DNA of 64,000 nucleotides from Providencia manganoxydans (GTDB taxonomy: Bacteria; Pseudomonadota; Gammaproteobacteria; Enterobacterales; Enterobacteriaceae), in contig NZ_CP067099.1 in the NCBI RefSeq assembly GCF_016618195.1, positions 3,224,001 to 3,288,000 of the forward strand, in the 5' to 3' direction. The translations under genes and the position numbers were made by a program. Positions 37,319 to 48,587 of this stretch are shown here, in pieces; the first letter of the stretch is position 1; each line of letters begins with the position of its first letter. The notes under the pieces are model-generated. The model did not search any database and was not told the DNA's origin. It was given only the letters and a program-made list of their open reading frames with translations.

Positions 37319-38670
37319 TAACCTTCACCGTGACTCTGACGCACTTTCTTTTGTGCGCTTTTCCATGGAGACGCCGCGGCTGGTTTGCCTTTTGCTGCAT
37401 TAGCTCGTTCACGGCGTGGCTTTCCTGTACCTTTTTCTTGATTTGAGCGGGAACTACGTTTCTCCCCACTACCACGTCGATCATTATTTCGTTGAGGCCC
37501 TTTTTGAATTGGCTCAGGCTTAATTGATGGGTCAGGTTCATAACCATCAATTGCCATAACGGGAATTGATTTCTTCAATAACTTTTCAATATCTTTTAAC
37601 AGTTTAAGTTCATCCACACAAACCAGAGAAATCGCTTTACCTGTCGCCTCTGCTCGCCCGGTACGACCGATACGATGAACATAATCTTCTGCCACATTGG
37701 GTAGCTCAAAATTGACGACATAAGGCAATTGTTCAATATCCAGACCGCGAGCGGCAATATCCGTTGCAACTAACACACGAATATCACCTGATTTGAAATC
37801 AGCTAATGCACGAGTTCGCGCACCTTGGCTTTTATTACCATGAATAGCTGCTGCTTTGACGCCATCTTTATTTAAGTGCTCAGCAAGGCGATTCGCGCCA
37901 TGTTTGGTTCTGGTAAAGACGAGCACTTGCTGCCAGTTTTCACGACCAATCATATGCGACAATAATTCAGCTTTACGTTTTTTATCAACATGATGTACAT
38001 ATTGAGTCACTTGCTCAGAGGCTGAATTACGTGGAGCAACTTCAATCGTTACTGGGTTATTCAATAATTTGTTAGCCAACTGTTTAATGTCATCTGAAAA
38101 AGTGGCAGAAAATAGTAAATTTTGACGTTTTTTTGGTAATTTATTAATCACTCGACGAATATCATGAATAAAACCCATATCCAACATACGGTCTGCTTCA
38201 TCAAGGACAAACACTTCAACTTGCGATAAATCCACCGCATTTTGATGTTCTAAATCGAGTAAACGGCCCGGTGTTGCGATCAGGATATCTACCCCACCAC
38301 GCAGTTTCATCATTTGTGGGTTAATACTCACACCACCAAATACCACAAATGAACGTACTCTTAAGTGGCGGCTATATTCTTTAACATTTTCAGCAACCTG
38401 TGCAGCAAGTTCACGGGTTGGTGTTAAAATTAATGCGCGAATAGGTTTTCTGTCTTTCCCTACTCGTGGAGTAGAAATTAATTTTTGTAAAATAGGTAAA
38501 GTAAAACCCGCTGTTTTACCCGTTCCTGTTTGTGCACTCGCTAAAAGGTCATTACCTGCAAGCACGGCAGGGATTGCCTGCTGCTGAATTGGCGTAGGGG
38601 CTTCATAACCTAGCTCGTTTATTGCAAGCAGGATTTCCTCGTTTAACGCGAGGTCAGAAAAAGTAGTCAA
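37318..38670 (-). CDS. rhlE: ATP-dependent RNA helicase RhlE
   Basis: A 450-residue DEAD-box helicase. Q motif [35 protein letters not shown] (Walker A at about 45-52), [19 protein letters not shown] and the C-terminal HRIGRTGRA are all intact. The last 75 residues are basic and low in complexity ([19 protein letters not shown]...), a typical RNA-binding tail. RhlE acts in ribosome assembly and RNA decay. cecR is divergent, as in E. coli. Confidence 0.95.
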   Translation of the reverse strand: MTTFSDLALNEEILLAINELGYEAPTPIQQQAIPAVLAGNDLLASAQTGTGKTAGFTLPILQKLISTPRVGKDRKPIRALILTPTRELAAQVAENVKEYSRHLRVRSFVVFGGVSINPQMMKLRGGVDILIATPGRLLDLEHQNAVDLSQVEVFVLDEADRMLDMGFIHDIRRVINKLPKKRQNLLFSATFSDDIKQLANKLLNNPVTIEVAPRNSASEQVTQYVHHVDKKRKAELLSHMIGRENWQQVLVFTRTKHGANRLAEHLNKDGVKAAAIHGNKSQGARTRALADFKSGDIRVLVATDIAARGLDIEQLPYVVNFELPNVAEDYVHRIGRTGRAEATGKAISLVCVDELKLLKDIEKLLKKSIPVMAIDGYEPDPSIKPEPIQKGPQRNNDRRGSGEKRSSRSNQEKGTGKPRRERANAAKGKPAAASPWKSAQKKVRQSHGEG

Positions 38671-38963
38671 ATTAAATTGCTCCAGACTTCACCCCTCTGA
38701 ATAATCAGAGGCAGTTCGAGGGGAAGGATCATATCAGAGAAGAAAAAGTGCAAACTGCCGTGCTATTGCTAAAAATTCTAACATTATTTAAGCCTAATAA
38801 GTATATTAATTTAGTTTAGAAAATAAATTAATATAAAATCACCTCAATATAGTATATATAACTATTAGACGCTAGAAGCTATCGTTTTCTGTCACCGATT
38901 TACGTTAAAAGCCGTGTAGAGCTAGTTAAGGTGACATTTAATTTTGACTGTTAAGGAACCTGC

Positions 38964-39650
38964 ATGATCATAAACACACCATCAACAAATCGAGGAGAAC
39001 ACGCCAGAGAGCAGTTGTTATACGCAGCTGCTGATGTCTATGGTGAATTAGGTTTAGACGGAGCAACCACCAGAAAAATTGCTCAAGTATCGGGTCAAAA
39101 CATCGCTGCCATTTCCTATTACTTTGGGTCAAAAGAAGGGCTGTATTTAGCGGTAGCCCAATTAATTGCTGACACGGTAAAAGAGAATTTTTGCCAAACA
39201 TTAACGGAGATTGATGCCTATCTTGAACTGACCTCCCCTGATCCCGATGAAGCAATCAAGCTGCTACAAAAAACCCTAGTCGGATATAACTATTTTCAAC
39301 TGGAGAAAAAAAACCTGAGTTTCACACGGATCCTTTCAAGGGAACAACTCAATCCTACTGAAGCTTATACCATTATTCATGAACAAGCCCTTGGCCCTAT
39401 TTATACAAAACTCAATAGGCTTATCGCTATTTATATAGGGTCTGATCCTAATAACTTAACCACATTAATACAAACTCATGCTATTTTGGGGGAAACCCTA
39501 TCTTTTCGCATTGCGAGAGAAACCCTTCTACGACAAACTGGTTGGAAACACATTAATGAGGATGAATACAAAATCATTAATCAAGTACTTATCGAGCACA
39601 CCAATATTTTATTAGAAGGATTGCGTCATCGCAAAGAAGCTGAAAAGTGA
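38964..39650 (+). CDS. cecR: TetR-family regulator CecR
   Basis: This 228-residue TetR-family repressor has an N-terminal helix-turn-helix (residues 12-58, with LLYAAADVYGELGLDGATTRKIAQVSGQNIAAISYYFGSKEGLYLAV) and a CecR-type C-terminal domain. In E. coli CecR (YbiH) controls the ybhGFSR operon and rhlE and affects sensitivity to cefoperazone and chloramphenicol. The same neighbours occur here: rhlE divergent on the left and ybhG 115 bases downstream. Confidence 0.92.
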   Translation: MIINTPSTNRGEHAREQLLYAAADVYGELGLDGATTRKIAQVSGQNIAAISYYFGSKEGLYLAVAQLIADTVKENFCQTLTEIDAYLELTSPDPDEAIKLLQKTLVGYNYFQLEKKNLSFTRILSREQLNPTEAYTIIHEQALGPIYTKLNRLIAIYIGSDPNNLTTLIQTHAILGETLSFRIARETLLRQTGWKHINEDEYKIINQVLIEHTNILLEGLRHRKEAEK

Positions 39651-39765
39651 TATGATTAATCTATAAAAAATGATTATAGATTATGGTCGCAGTATTGATA
39701 GCAGACAGATGTCACTATCAATATTGCGACTGAAGTAGGTATCACTGACTCGAATAAGGCTAATT

Positions 39766-40758
39766 ATGAACAATAAACGTCGTTCTATTTTTATCATTTT
39801 TATTGTCATAGTCATCGGTCTCATTATAGGTGGTTATTATTGGTATCAATCACAACAAGATAAAACATTAACCTTATATGGCAATGTTGATGTTCGAACA
39901 GTAAACCTTGGCTTTCGAGTTGGAGGGAAACTTACGGCTTTAGCCGTTGATGAAGGTGCTAAAATTAGCCAAGGGCAATCATTAGGGCAACTTGATGATG
40001 CACCATATATTAATGCCTTAAATAAAGCCAAAGGAGTTAGAGATAGCGCTAAAGCCCAACTAACGATGAAAGAAAAAGGCTATCGAACTCAAGAAGTTGC
40101 TCAAGTAGAATCCGAAGTTGCACAAAAACAAGCTGCATGGCAATACGCAGAAAGCTTTTATAAACGTCAACAAGGGTTAGCGGCTTCACGCGTGATTTCA
40201 GCAAATGAATTAGATAATGCCAAAACAAATCGTAACCAAGCACTTGCTGCCTTAAAAGCAGCACAAGACAAACTCAATCAGTATCAAAGCGGGTTTCGCC
40301 AAGAAGAAATAGCGGCAGCACGAGGCGAATGGCTGCAAGCGGAAGCCGCTGTTGCACAAGCTGAATTAGATTTAGCTGACACACAGTTAATCGCCCCTTC
40401 TGATGGCACAATCCTCACACGAGCAATCGAACCAGGTACCATTATTGGCGCAGGGAATACCGTATTCAGTGTCACATTAACTAATCCAGTCTGGGTGCGG
40501 GCTTATGTCAATGAACCTAATTTAGGCTTAGCGGTACCCGGTAAAGAGGTTTTACTGTATACCGATAGCCGCCCAAATACGCCTTATCACGGGACAATTG
40601 GTTTTGTCTCACCAACCGCTGAATTTACACCTAAAAGTGTCCAAACACCTGAACTCCGTACCGATTTAGTTTATCGATTACGCATTATCGTTAACGACCC
40701 AGATGATGCATTGCGTCAAGGTATGCCAGTCACTGTCCGCTTTACTCATACTGAGTAA
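39766..40758 (+). CDS. ybhG: Membrane fusion (HlyD-type) protein YbhG
   Basis: This 330-residue periplasmic adaptor has one N-terminal membrane segment (about residues 7-27). A biotinyl-lipoyl-like domain ([44 protein letters not shown]) follows, then a long coiled-coil hairpin rich in Ala, Gln and Glu (about 85-215) and a beta-barrel part. It links the YbhFSR transporter to an outer-membrane channel. It is the first gene of the ybhGFSR operon, 11 bases before ybhF. Confidence 0.94.
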   Translation: MNNKRRSIFIIFIVIVIGLIIGGYYWYQSQQDKTLTLYGNVDVRTVNLGFRVGGKLTALAVDEGAKISQGQSLGQLDDAPYINALNKAKGVRDSAKAQLTMKEKGYRTQEVAQVESEVAQKQAAWQYAESFYKRQQGLAASRVISANELDNAKTNRNQALAALKAAQDKLNQYQSGFRQEEIAAARGEWLQAEAAVAQAELDLADTQLIAPSDGTILTRAIEPGTIIGAGNTVFSVTLTNPVWVRAYVNEPNLGLAVPGKEVLLYTDSRPNTPYHGTIGFVSPTAEFTPKSVQTPELRTDLVYRLRIIVNDPDDALRQGMPVTVRFTHTE

Positions 40759-40769
40759 TAGAGTTCATC

Positions 40770-42512
40770 ATGGATGCATTTGATTATCGTATTCACCTAC
40801 AAGGTGTTGAAAAAACATTTAGCGGCTTAGACATCCCTGCCGTCGAAAGCTTAACCACAGAGATCTGCGGTGGCTCTGTGACAGGCCTAGTTGGACCCGA
40901 TGGCGCCGGTAAAACCACGTTAATGCGTATGTTGGCAGGTCTATTAAAACCAAATTCGGGCACAATCAGTTTAATGGGGTTAGACCCGATCAAAGACAGT
41001 GTTCAGGTGCATGCTAATTTAGGCTATATGCCGCAAAAATTTGGTTTATATGAAGATTTGACCGTTCAAGAAAACCTCGACCTGTATGCTGATTTGCGCG
41101 GCGTTGTGGGTGAAGACAGAAAAAAAACCTACCAACAACTGCTCACATTTACCGATCTAACACATTTCACACAACGGTTGGCGGGTAAATTATCAGGTGG
41201 TATGAAACAAAAATTAGGGTTGGCCTGTACCCTGCTTGGAAAACCCAAAGTCTTACTTTTAGATGAACCCGGAGTGGGTGTTGACCCTATTGCGCGTCGT
41301 GAATTGTGGCAAATGGTGCATACTTTGGCTGATGAAGGCATGCTGATCCTTTGGAGTACTTCTTATCTGGATGAAGCTCAGCAATGCAAAGAGGTATTAT
41401 TACTCAATCAAGGAAAACTTCTCTACTCAGGACAGCCACAAGATCTCACAAAAAAAATGGTAGGACGCTCATTTTTATTGGAAGTTCCTGCTGCCCATAA
41501 ACGCACTACACTACAAAATGCCTTGGTACTACCTGAAACAACAGACGGTGTCATACAGGGCCGCTATGTACGGCTTATTTTAAAGCCTAATGCATCCCAA
41601 GATTCACTATTACGTGGCTTAAATATGCCAGATGGAAAACTGATAGAGGCAGAGCCTCGTTTTGAAGATGCTTTCATCGACCTACTCGGTGGAGGGCCTT
41701 CGCATCGCTCTGAGCTCGCGGCCATTATGCCGCAGATCCCCGCCAATCCCAGCGAAACAGTTATTGAAGCACGTAACCTAACCAAAAAGTTTGGGGATTT
41801 TGCAGCAACCGATACCGTCAATTTCCAAGTAAAACGCGGTGAAATTTTTGGTTTACTTGGGCCAAATGGCGCGGGTAAATCCACCACCTTTAAAATGATG
41901 TGTGGTTTAATGAAACCTACAGAAGGACAAGCCTTAGTACTAGGAATGGATTTAAAAACCAGCTCAGACAAGGCTCGACAACACCTTGGTTATATGGCGC
42001 AAAAGTTTTCGCTATATAGTAATTTGAAAGTTGGGCAAAATCTCAAGTTCTTCTCCGGCGTCTATGGTCTTCACGGTAAACATCAAAACCAAAAAATTGC
42101 TGAAATGGTGGAAGCCTTTAATTTTACGCCAATCATTCATCAAGAAACGGAATCGCTGCCACTGGGTTTCAAACAGCGTCTTGCTCTCGCCTGCTCATTG
42201 ATGCACGAACCTGATATTTTATTTCTAGATGAACCCACATCCGGCGTTGATCCCTTAACTCGTCGTGAGTTTTGGTTGCATATAAATGGAATGGTGGATA
42301 GAGGGGTAACCGTTATGGTCACCACCCATTTTATGGATGAAGCCGAGTATTGCGATAGGATCGGGCTGGTGTATCACGGTAAGATCATTGCTGCTGGCAC
42401 ACCGGATGATCTCAAACAGCAAATCGCGACTGAACATAACCCTAACCCATCAATGGAAGATGCTTTCATCGAGTTGATCCTTAACTACGATAAGCAGCAG
42501 GAGGAACAATGA
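40770..42512 (+). CDS. ybhF: ABC transporter ATPase YbhF (two ATPase domains)
   Basis: This 580-residue protein fuses two ABC ATPase domains: Walker [10 protein letters not shown] near 44-52 with signature [28 protein letters not shown], and GPNGAGKST near 366-374 with [30 protein letters not shown]. The second signature is LPLGFKQ rather than LSGGQ, which may mean asymmetric ATP sites, a known feature of this family. It powers drug and possibly cation export with YbhS and YbhR. The stop overlaps the ybhS start by 4 bases. Confidence 0.95.
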   Translation: MDAFDYRIHLQGVEKTFSGLDIPAVESLTTEICGGSVTGLVGPDGAGKTTLMRMLAGLLKPNSGTISLMGLDPIKDSVQVHANLGYMPQKFGLYEDLTVQENLDLYADLRGVVGEDRKKTYQQLLTFTDLTHFTQRLAGKLSGGMKQKLGLACTLLGKPKVLLLDEPGVGVDPIARRELWQMVHTLADEGMLILWSTSYLDEAQQCKEVLLLNQGKLLYSGQPQDLTKKMVGRSFLLEVPAAHKRTTLQNALVLPETTDGVIQGRYVRLILKPNASQDSLLRGLNMPDGKLIEAEPRFEDAFIDLLGGGPSHRSELAAIMPQIPANPSETVIEARNLTKKFGDFAATDTVNFQVKRGEIFGLLGPNGAGKSTTFKMMCGLMKPTEGQALVLGMDLKTSSDKARQHLGYMAQKFSLYSNLKVGQNLKFFSGVYGLHGKHQNQKIAEMVEAFNFTPIIHQETESLPLGFKQRLALACSLMHEPDILFLDEPTSGVDPLTRREFWLHINGMVDRGVTVMVTTHFMDEAEYCDRIGLVYHGKIIAAGTPDDLKQQIATEHNPNPSMEDAFIELILNYDKQQEEQ

Positions 42513-43651
42513 GCACCTCTACCGCATCTCACTTTTCTTGGCGTAGGTTGAAAGCCCTGTGTATTAAAGAGAGTAAACAAATTGTACGTGATCCAAGTAG
42601 TGCCCTCATTGCAGTAGTGATCCCATTAATGCTGTTATTTATTTTTGGTTACGGGATCAATCTAGACTCCAGTCAATTGCGCGTTGGCATACTTATGGAT
42701 CAACAAAGCCATGAGGCCAGAGAGCTAGTCGATACTTTTACAGGCTCTCCATTTATTGATGCAACCGTTAGTGATAACCGTCAAGAATTGATTGATAAAA
42801 TGCAGGCTGGTGAGCTGCGAGGTATTGTCGTCATCCCTGTTAATTTTTCAGAACAACTGTTGCGCCCCGAAGGTCATGCCGCTATACAAGTGATCACTGA
42901 TGGCAGCGAACCAAATACCGCTAATTTCGTACAGGCCTATACCAAAGGTGTTTGGCATACTTGGCTGATACAACAAGGGGAAAATAAAGGTTATCCAACC
43001 GCTCCTTTAATTGAATTGAACATGCGCTATTGGTTCAATGAGGCTGCAATTAGTCAGCATTTTATTATTCCAGGTGCAATAAGTATCATTATGACGGTTG
43101 TTGGTGCCATTTTGACATCGCTGGTGGTTGCCCGCGAATGGGAGCGTGGCACAATGGAAGCGCTACTCTCTACACAAATTACCAGAACTGAATTATTACT
43201 ATCTAAACTACTGCCCTATCAAATACTGGGGACTTTTGTGATGATCTTATGTATGGCGGTTACCACTGGTGTGCTAGGTGTGCCTTACAGAGGTTCACTA
43301 TTAGTACTTTTTTTGATCACCAGCCTCTATTTAGCAACCGCTCTTGGAATGGGATTATTAATTTCAACTATTACACGTAACCAATTTAATGCGGCGATGG
43401 TGGCACTGAATGCGGCATTCTTACCTGCTATCATGCTTTCAGGATTTATTTTTGAAATATCTAGCATGCCCATTTTTATTCAAATAGTGACTTATTTTAT
43501 TCCAGCACGCTATTTTGTTAGCAGCTTGCAAACGCTCTTTCTAGCTGGTGATATCTATGTTGTTCTACTGACCGACCTATTGTTACTCATTGCATCAGCC
43601 ATACTGTTTATTGGTTTAACGGCATGGAAAACCCGTCGTCGGCTCGATTGA
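42509..43651 (+). CDS. ybhS: ABC-2 type permease YbhS
   Basis: A 380-residue ABC-2 permease with one N-terminal membrane segment, a large periplasmic domain (about residues 45-175) and a C-terminal block of five or six membrane segments. The family motif [31 protein letters not shown] is present near 205-235. It pairs with YbhR to form the membrane part of the exporter. Its ATG overlaps the end of ybhF. Confidence 0.94.
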   Translation: MSTSTASHFSWRRLKALCIKESKQIVRDPSSALIAVVIPLMLLFIFGYGINLDSSQLRVGILMDQQSHEARELVDTFTGSPFIDATVSDNRQELIDKMQAGELRGIVVIPVNFSEQLLRPEGHAAIQVITDGSEPNTANFVQAYTKGVWHTWLIQQGENKGYPTAPLIELNMRYWFNEAAISQHFIIPGAISIIMTVVGAILTSLVVAREWERGTMEALLSTQITRTELLLSKLLPYQILGTFVMILCMAVTTGVLGVPYRGSLLVLFLITSLYLATALGMGLLISTITRNQFNAAMVALNAAFLPAIMLSGFIFEISSMPIFIQIVTYFIPARYFVSSLQTLFLAGDIYVVLLTDLLLLIASAILFIGLTAWKTRRRLD

Positions 43652-43663
43652 TAAGGACTCGAT

Positions 43664-44770
43664 ATGTTTTATCGCTTATACACCTTGATCATGAAAGAGT
43701 TGCAGTCCTTACTGCAAGAGAAGCAAACGCGGATCATTTTAATCATGCCTGTTATTTTCCAAATGATCTTATTTCCTCTAGCAGCAACACTTGAAGTGAC
43801 AAATACCACTATCGCGATTTTTGATCAAGATGGCGGGCAGCACTCGATTGAATTAACGCAACGACTTGCTAAAGCAGAAGCCTTCTCTACCGTCTTATTG
43901 CTTAACAATGAACATGAAATTCGTGAGACGCTGGATAACCGAAAAAGCTTACTGGTGGTAAGATTTGGACAAAATTTTAGCGCCAATATTGATAGTCAGC
44001 ACACCGCTAACATGATGTTGCTATTGGATGGACGTAATTCTAATAGTGCGCAAATTGCAGCTAATTATATTGAGCAGATCGTTTTACAATATCAAAGCGA
44101 GCTTACCGCAGGTAAACCATTGGCAAATAATAGTGAATTGGTGGTACGCAATTGGTACAACCCAAACCTCGATTATAAATGGTTTATCGTGCCATCACTG
44201 GTCGCGTTGATTACTACTATTGGTGTGTTGATTGTAACCTCTCTTTCCATTGCTCGTGAGGCTGAGCAAGGCACTTTAGACCAACTACTGGTATCACCAT
44301 TAACCACTTGGCAAATTTTTATTGGTAAAGCGGTTCCTGCCTTGATCATTGCAACAGCTCAAGCAACCTTAGTGCTTGTGATAGGTATCTTCTGTTATCA
44401 AATTCCTTTTGCGGGCTCCTTGTTACTATTTTATGCCACTATGCTTTTTTATGGCTTATCACTGGTTGGATTTGGTTTATTAATTTCAGCCTTGTGCTCT
44501 ACTCAGCAACAAGCTTTTATTGGTGTATTTGTCTTTATGATGCCAGCCGTTTTATTATCTGGTTATATTTCACCCGTTGAAAATATGCCGGTTTGGTTGC
44601 AAGACATAACATGGATAAACCCTATCCGCCACTTTACTGAAATAACTAAACAGATTTACTTGAAAGATGCTCATTTTGATGTTGTGTGGCATAGTTTATG
44701 GCCACTGTTAGTCATCGCCATCATAACGAGTTCATTTGCTTATTATCTATTTCGCAAAAAAACCGCATAA
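43664..44770 (+). CDS. ybhR: ABC-2 type permease YbhR
   Basis: The 368-residue partner of YbhS with the same topology. Motif [36 protein letters not shown] lies near 188-222, and the last segments include [24 protein letters not shown]. It is the last gene of cecR-ybhGFSR, 12 bases after ybhS. The stop lies next to a terminator hairpin. Confidence 0.94.
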   Translation: MFYRLYTLIMKELQSLLQEKQTRIILIMPVIFQMILFPLAATLEVTNTTIAIFDQDGGQHSIELTQRLAKAEAFSTVLLLNNEHEIRETLDNRKSLLVVRFGQNFSANIDSQHTANMMLLLDGRNSNSAQIAANYIEQIVLQYQSELTAGKPLANNSELVVRNWYNPNLDYKWFIVPSLVALITTIGVLIVTSLSIAREAEQGTLDQLLVSPLTTWQIFIGKAVPALIIATAQATLVLVIGIFCYQIPFAGSLLLFYATMLFYGLSLVGFGLLISALCSTQQQAFIGVFVFMMPAVLLSGYISPVENMPVWLQDITWINPIRHFTEITKQIYLKDAHFDVVWHSLWPLLVIAIITSSFAYYLFRKKTA

Positions 44771-44799
44771 AAAAACCCTTGCTAATTACTAGCAAGGGT
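44768..44799 (-). terminator. Strong terminator of ybhL, facing ybhR
   Basis: The perfect stem acccttgcta / tagcaagggt is followed on the minus strand by eight T residues. On the plus strand a T-poor tract follows, so it serves ybhL best. Confidence 0.85.
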
Positions 44800-44830
44800 C
44801 TGTATTCGTTTTACTGATATTGGCTATTTA

Positions 44831-45538
44831 TTAGCGACGATCGCCAAAAATACGCAGCAACATCAGGAACAGGTTGATAAAGTCCAGATATAAGGTTAAT
44901 GCACCTAAAATAGACGTTTTACGCATAGTTTCTTTATCATTTTCATCAACATTAGCACCTATTTCTTTTAGTTTCTGAGTGTCGTATGCAGTTAGACCTG
45001 CAAAAATCAGAACGCCTGCATAAGTGATCACCCAATATAGTGCGGAGCTTTTCATGAAAATATTGACAATAGAGGCGATAATTAAGCCAATAAGTGCCAT
45101 AAACAAGAAGTTACCCATACCACTTAAGCTACGTTTTGTGGTGTAACCGTAAACACTTAGAGCACCAAACATTGCCGCGGTAATAAAAAATGTACTTGCT
45201 ACCGACACCATTGTATAAGCTGCTAAAACCACAGAAATGGTTAGCCCAGTCAGTACTGAATAGAGCATAAACATTCCTGTTGCCATCATGCCACTCATTT
45301 TTGGCAGCAAAAATGACAACCCCATAACCAGTCCAAGCTCAACAATAATTAAGCCAAAGAATAAAATGTTATTAGTTGCTATGGTATAAAATAAGCTACT
45401 TTCCAGCGAATACCACGCAACAAAAGCAGTCAGCAACAGACCAACGGTCATCCAACCATAAACCTGAGACATAAATGTCTGAATGCCGGCACTGCTGCGC
45501 TGAACAAGAGAATCATTACGTTGATCGAATCGATCCAT
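44831..45538 (-). CDS. ybhL: Bax inhibitor-1 family membrane protein YbhL
   Basis: A 235-residue protein with seven hydrophobic segments. Motifs FMSQVYGWMTVGLLLTAFVAWYS at the start, and the C-terminal YDTQKLKEIGANVDENDKETMRKTSILGALTLYLDFINLFLMLLRIFG, are the BI-1 (UPF0005) signature. It lies just after moaE, as in E. coli, which separates YbhL from its paralogue YccA. BI-1 proteins are thought to leak or sense Ca2+ or pH; the bacterial role is not settled. Confidence 0.93.
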   Translation of the reverse strand: MDRFDQRNDSLVQRSSAGIQTFMSQVYGWMTVGLLLTAFVAWYSLESSLFYTIATNNILFFGLIIVELGLVMGLSFLLPKMSGMMATGMFMLYSVLTGLTISVVLAAYTMVSVASTFFITAAMFGALSVYGYTTKRSLSGMGNFLFMALIGLIIASIVNIFMKSSALYWVITYAGVLIFAGLTAYDTQKLKEIGANVDENDKETMRKTSILGALTLYLDFINLFLMLLRIFGDRR

Positions 45539-45679
45539 GATGGTTACCCTTCATACATTAATAGGAAGCGACCACAGCAATGTAAATGTGCCGTAGCCAG
45601 ACAATATCCTATAAAGTTTATCACAATTTATTGACATTAACATGCAACAAAATCAAAACTAAATGGAGAATTCAGAGGA

Positions 45680-46132
45680 TTACCAACGCTCTGCGGAAGC
45701 CTCATCACTGTCTTTTGCTTCAACCCAACGTTCATTATCAGGTAGCGTTTCTTTCTTCCAAAAAGGAGCTTTAGTCTTTAAATAATCCATTATGAATTCA
45801 GCTGCTTGAAATGCAGCGCCGCGGTGAGCACTGGTTACCCCAACAAAAACAATTTCTTCGCCGGGTTGCAAGGTACCGATTCTATGGATCACACTGACTC
45901 GCTGTAATGCCCAGCGTTGACGCGCTTCTGTCACAATATTAGATAACGCTTTTTCAGTCATTCCTGGATAATGTTCAAGAGTTAATGCGGCAACATTATC
46001 CCCCAAATTGTGATTTCTCACTTTACCTATAAATGTCACTACCGCGCCGTCACTATCACATTGTGCTAACCAATGGTATTGCTCACCTACACTAAAATTT
46101 TCTGTTTGAACCGCAATATGGGTATTTTCCAT
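45680..46132 (-). CDS. moaE: Molybdopterin synthase large subunit MoaE
   Basis: This 150-residue catalytic subunit adds two sulfurs from MoaD thiocarboxylate to cyclic pyranopterin monophosphate. Motifs include VVTFIGKVRNHNLG, LEHYPGMTEKAL, VFVGVTSAHRGAAFQAAEFIMDYLKTKAPFWKKE with the active-site lysine. The start was set at ATG 46132, since MENTHIAV aligns with E. coli; a GTG one codon upstream overlaps the moaD stop. It is the last gene of moaACDE. Confidence 0.96.
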   Translation of the reverse strand: MENTHIAVQTENFSVGEQYHWLAQCDSDGAVVTFIGKVRNHNLGDNVAALTLEHYPGMTEKALSNIVTEARQRWALQRVSVIHRIGTLQPGEEIVFVGVTSAHRGAAFQAAEFIMDYLKTKAPFWKKETLPDNERWVEAKDSDEASAERW

Positions 46133-46134
46133 CA

Positions 46135-46380
46135 CTAGCCTCCTGTAACAGGAGGGAAAAAAGCCACTTCATCACCATCAGATAATGGATGATCCGTAGC
46201 GACGAAAGATTGGTTCACTGCGGCTAATAACTTGCCATCCTCTAAGGCCAGTGCCCAACGCTCCCCTTTAGCAGCCAGAGCTTGACGTAATGTTTCCACT
46301 GTTGGATAGTGCTCTGAGACGTCTAAACGATCGGTTCCCACCAACTCACGCACTTGCGCAAAAAACAGAACTGTGATCAT
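46135..46380 (-). CDS. moaD: Molybdopterin synthase sulfur carrier MoaD
   Basis: An 81-residue ubiquitin-like sulfur carrier. The C-terminal PPVTGG is the double glycine that MoeB (25.5 kb) adenylates. The start overlaps the moaC stop by 4 bases. Confidence 0.96.
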   Translation of the reverse strand: MITVLFFAQVRELVGTDRLDVSEHYPTVETLRQALAAKGERWALALEDGKLLAAVNQSFVATDHPLSDGDEVAFFPPVTGG

Positions 46381-46856
46381 GCATCCACCTTAAAATGACC
46401 TGATTTACCGCCCGTCTTTTCAAGTAAACGAACCGGTCCAATCACCATATCTTTTTGAACCGCTTTACACATATCATAAATTGTCAGTGCGGCCACGGAT
46501 GCGGCAGTCAACGCTTCCATTTCCACACCTGTTTTACCGGTTAAACGGCAGCAAGATTCAATACGTACCTGATTTTGTTCTGGCAGTGCTTGTAAGGTTA
46601 CTTCGACCTTTGTCAGCAATAATGGATGGCAAAGCGGGATCAGCTCCCATGTTTTTTTCGCCGCTTGGATCCCCGCGATACGGGCAGTTGCAAACACATC
46701 ACCTTTATGATGGCTCCCTTCAACGATCATCGCTAAGGTTTCTTGGTTCATGGTGATAAAGGCTTCAGCTCTTGCTTCGCGGACGGTTTCTGCTTTTGCA
46801 GACACATCCACCATATGCGCTTCACCCGACGCATTGATGTGAGTCAGCTGTGACAT
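46377..46856 (-). CDS. moaC: Cyclic pyranopterin monophosphate synthase MoaC
   Basis: A 159-residue enzyme that finishes the conversion of the MoaA product to cyclic pyranopterin monophosphate. Motifs: [22 protein letters not shown] at the start, [20 protein letters not shown], and [28 protein letters not shown], with the conserved KTGGKSGHF at the C-terminus. moaC follows moaA directly (26 bases); the moaB seen between these genes in E. coli is absent. Confidence 0.97.
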   Translation of the reverse strand: MSQLTHINASGEAHMVDVSAKAETVREARAEAFITMNQETLAMIVEGSHHKGDVFATARIAGIQAAKKTWELIPLCHPLLLTKVEVTLQALPEQNQVRIESCCRLTGKTGVEMEALTAASVAALTIYDMCKAVQKDMVIGPVRLLEKTGGKSGHFKVDA

Positions 46857-46882
46857 AGTTTCTCCTGAAAAATCAAAATCAG

Positions 46883-47863
46883 TTAGCCGCCGATAACGGA
46901 TAAATTCGGGGTAATACCGCTGTCACCCATGTGTAAGAAATGGGTTTCACGTTTAAATTTCAATCCACCTTGAATACGCGCTTTTAAGGCTTCGTTTTGG
47001 TTATCGTCACCAAGTAAATCGCGTAATGGGATGCCATTTTCACCAAATAGGCATAAATGAAGATTTCCAAGGGAGGAAACGCGTAGGCGGTTGCAGCTTT
47101 GGCAAAAATCTTTCTCATAAGGCATGATCAAGCCAATTTCCCCTTGATAGTCAGGGTGACTAAACACTTGTGCGGGACCATCACTGCGAGCGCGAGGCAT
47201 ACTGTACCAGCCTTCTTGAACAAGGCGCTCACGGATGGTTTCACCCGATACATGGTAGCGGTTAAAGAGCTCGCTTCCTTCCCCTGTTTCCATTAACTCG
47301 ATAAAACGTAATTGAATAGGACGATGTTTAATCCAATTTAAAAAAGATTTAAGCGCAATATCATTAACATTTTTCATCAGCACGGCATTGACTTTAACTT
47401 TATCAAATCCTGCTTCAAAGGCGGCATCGATCCCTTTCATGACTTGATAGAACTTGTCTTGACCTGTGATTGCGGCGAATTGACGTGGATCTAAACTATC
47501 AACACTCACATTAATCGCACCAAGTCCCGCATCTTTCCATTGCTGTACATCACGTGCCATACGGTAACCATTAGTGGTAACGGCAATTTTATTGATTGAT
47601 TGGTTTTCGTTTATTGCAGCAATGATATCGGTAAAATCTTTACGCATGGTGGGTTCACCACCGGTAATGCGCACTTTTTCGGTACCTAATTCGGCAAAAG
47701 CACGGCTAACACGCTGAATTTCACTCAGCGATAAAAATTCGTGGCGGCCACTCGGTTTATAGCCATTAGGGAGACAATATGTGCAACGAAAGTTGCATAC
47801 GTCAGTGATAGATAGACGGAGATAGTAAAATTTCCGAGCAAATTGATCGACAAGCTGCTGCAT
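46883..47863 (-). CDS. moaA: GTP 3',8-cyclase MoaA
   Basis: This radical-SAM enzyme starts Moco synthesis by rearranging GTP. It has 326 residues. N-terminal cluster CNFRCTYC (three cysteines, about 23-30), C-terminal cluster around [20 protein letters not shown], the GGEP motif in [13 protein letters not shown], and the terminal GG needed for activity. The start is ATG 47863, because [24 protein letters not shown] aligns with E. coli and AAGGTG lies seven bases before it. A longer frame opens 16 codons upstream in the leader but has no family support. Confidence 0.96.
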   Translation of the reverse strand: MQQLVDQFARKFYYLRLSITDVCNFRCTYCLPNGYKPSGRHEFLSLSEIQRVSRAFAELGTEKVRITGGEPTMRKDFTDIIAAINENQSINKIAVTTNGYRMARDVQQWKDAGLGAINVSVDSLDPRQFAAITGQDKFYQVMKGIDAAFEAGFDKVKVNAVLMKNVNDIALKSFLNWIKHRPIQLRFIELMETGEGSELFNRYHVSGETIRERLVQEGWYSMPRARSDGPAQVFSHPDYQGEIGLIMPYEKDFCQSCNRLRVSSLGNLHLCLFGENGIPLRDLLGDDNQNEALKARIQGGLKFKRETHFLHMGDSGITPNLSVIGG

Positions 47864-47904
47864 AATGACACCTTTCCAAATACGGGAGATGCGGACATTT
47901 CTAT

Positions 47905-47985
47905 CTTGCACCCTGGTGGCTCAAAGGCCACGGCCAGAGGATCATATTCGCCATAACGAACTTAGACACAAAGGCTAGGAGTTAT
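47905..47985 (-). promoter_or_regulatory. Probable molybdenum-cofactor (Moco) riboswitch in the moaA leader
   Basis: On the minus strand the leader has aactcctagcc, then cctctggccgtggcctttga then gccaccagggtgcaag, in the position of the E. coli moaA Moco RNA motif. A strong local hairpin gtggc-cttt-gagccac is flanked by cctctggcc and the matching cagggtg. I recognise the conserved CUGGCC / GCCACCAGGGUGCA strings of this class from memory, so a covariance-model search is needed to confirm. It starts about 40 bases before the moaA start. Confidence 0.62.
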
Positions 47986-48338
47986 ACTTATTTTATGTAG
48001 GGATTTTAGCGTAAAAAAAAGGAAAAAGCGAATTTGAATATCGATATATAATATATTATACAACGACTTACCAACAAGTTACCCCTTTGTTAATCCAACA
48101 TAAATTCAATGTATTCGATATTATACATGTGCCATATATATTAGCTTTGCGATGAATCAATAGAATGAAAATAGTATAGTAAGTTTCGCCAAATAAAATG
48201 ATGTAACTAATTAAGAACAATCTTAGCGGATATTTACATTAATTTTTGATCACCTTTAAATAGTCAAAAAAAAGAAAACACAGATAATTAATTTATTCTA
48301 AGTAATAATTTTCAATTTTATCGCTAATTATGACGATG
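47986..48338. other. AT-rich spacer between the moaA leader and the ERIC upstream of yvcK
   Basis: About 350 very AT-rich bases. They must hold the moaA promoter, but no clear operator was recognised. No gene is seen. Confidence 0.4.
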
Positions 48339-48438
48339 AATACTCCAAATAATGTGAGTTGTAAGTGGATAACACGTGAAGATAGATAAGGGGTATGGCG
48401 TGGTCAACACCTCGGCAGCTTGAAGTATGACGAGTATA
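48339..48438 (+). repeat. ERIC element, shortened, upstream of yvcK
   Basis: A 100-bp copy: aatactccaaataatgtgag on the left and gcagcttgaagtatgacgag then tata on the right. The central palindrome is lost. It ends about 150 bases before the yvcK start. Confidence 0.78.
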
Positions 48439-48587
48439 TACGTTTAATGAAATATTTTATGATAGATTAGCGCGACTTTATCGTTAACGTGGTTAATAGC
48501 ACGAATTTTCGCTTAGATTAGACCGAATAATGTAATAACACGGTATAATGACCGTGGCTTTGGAAAAATAACGAATATAGGAACACT

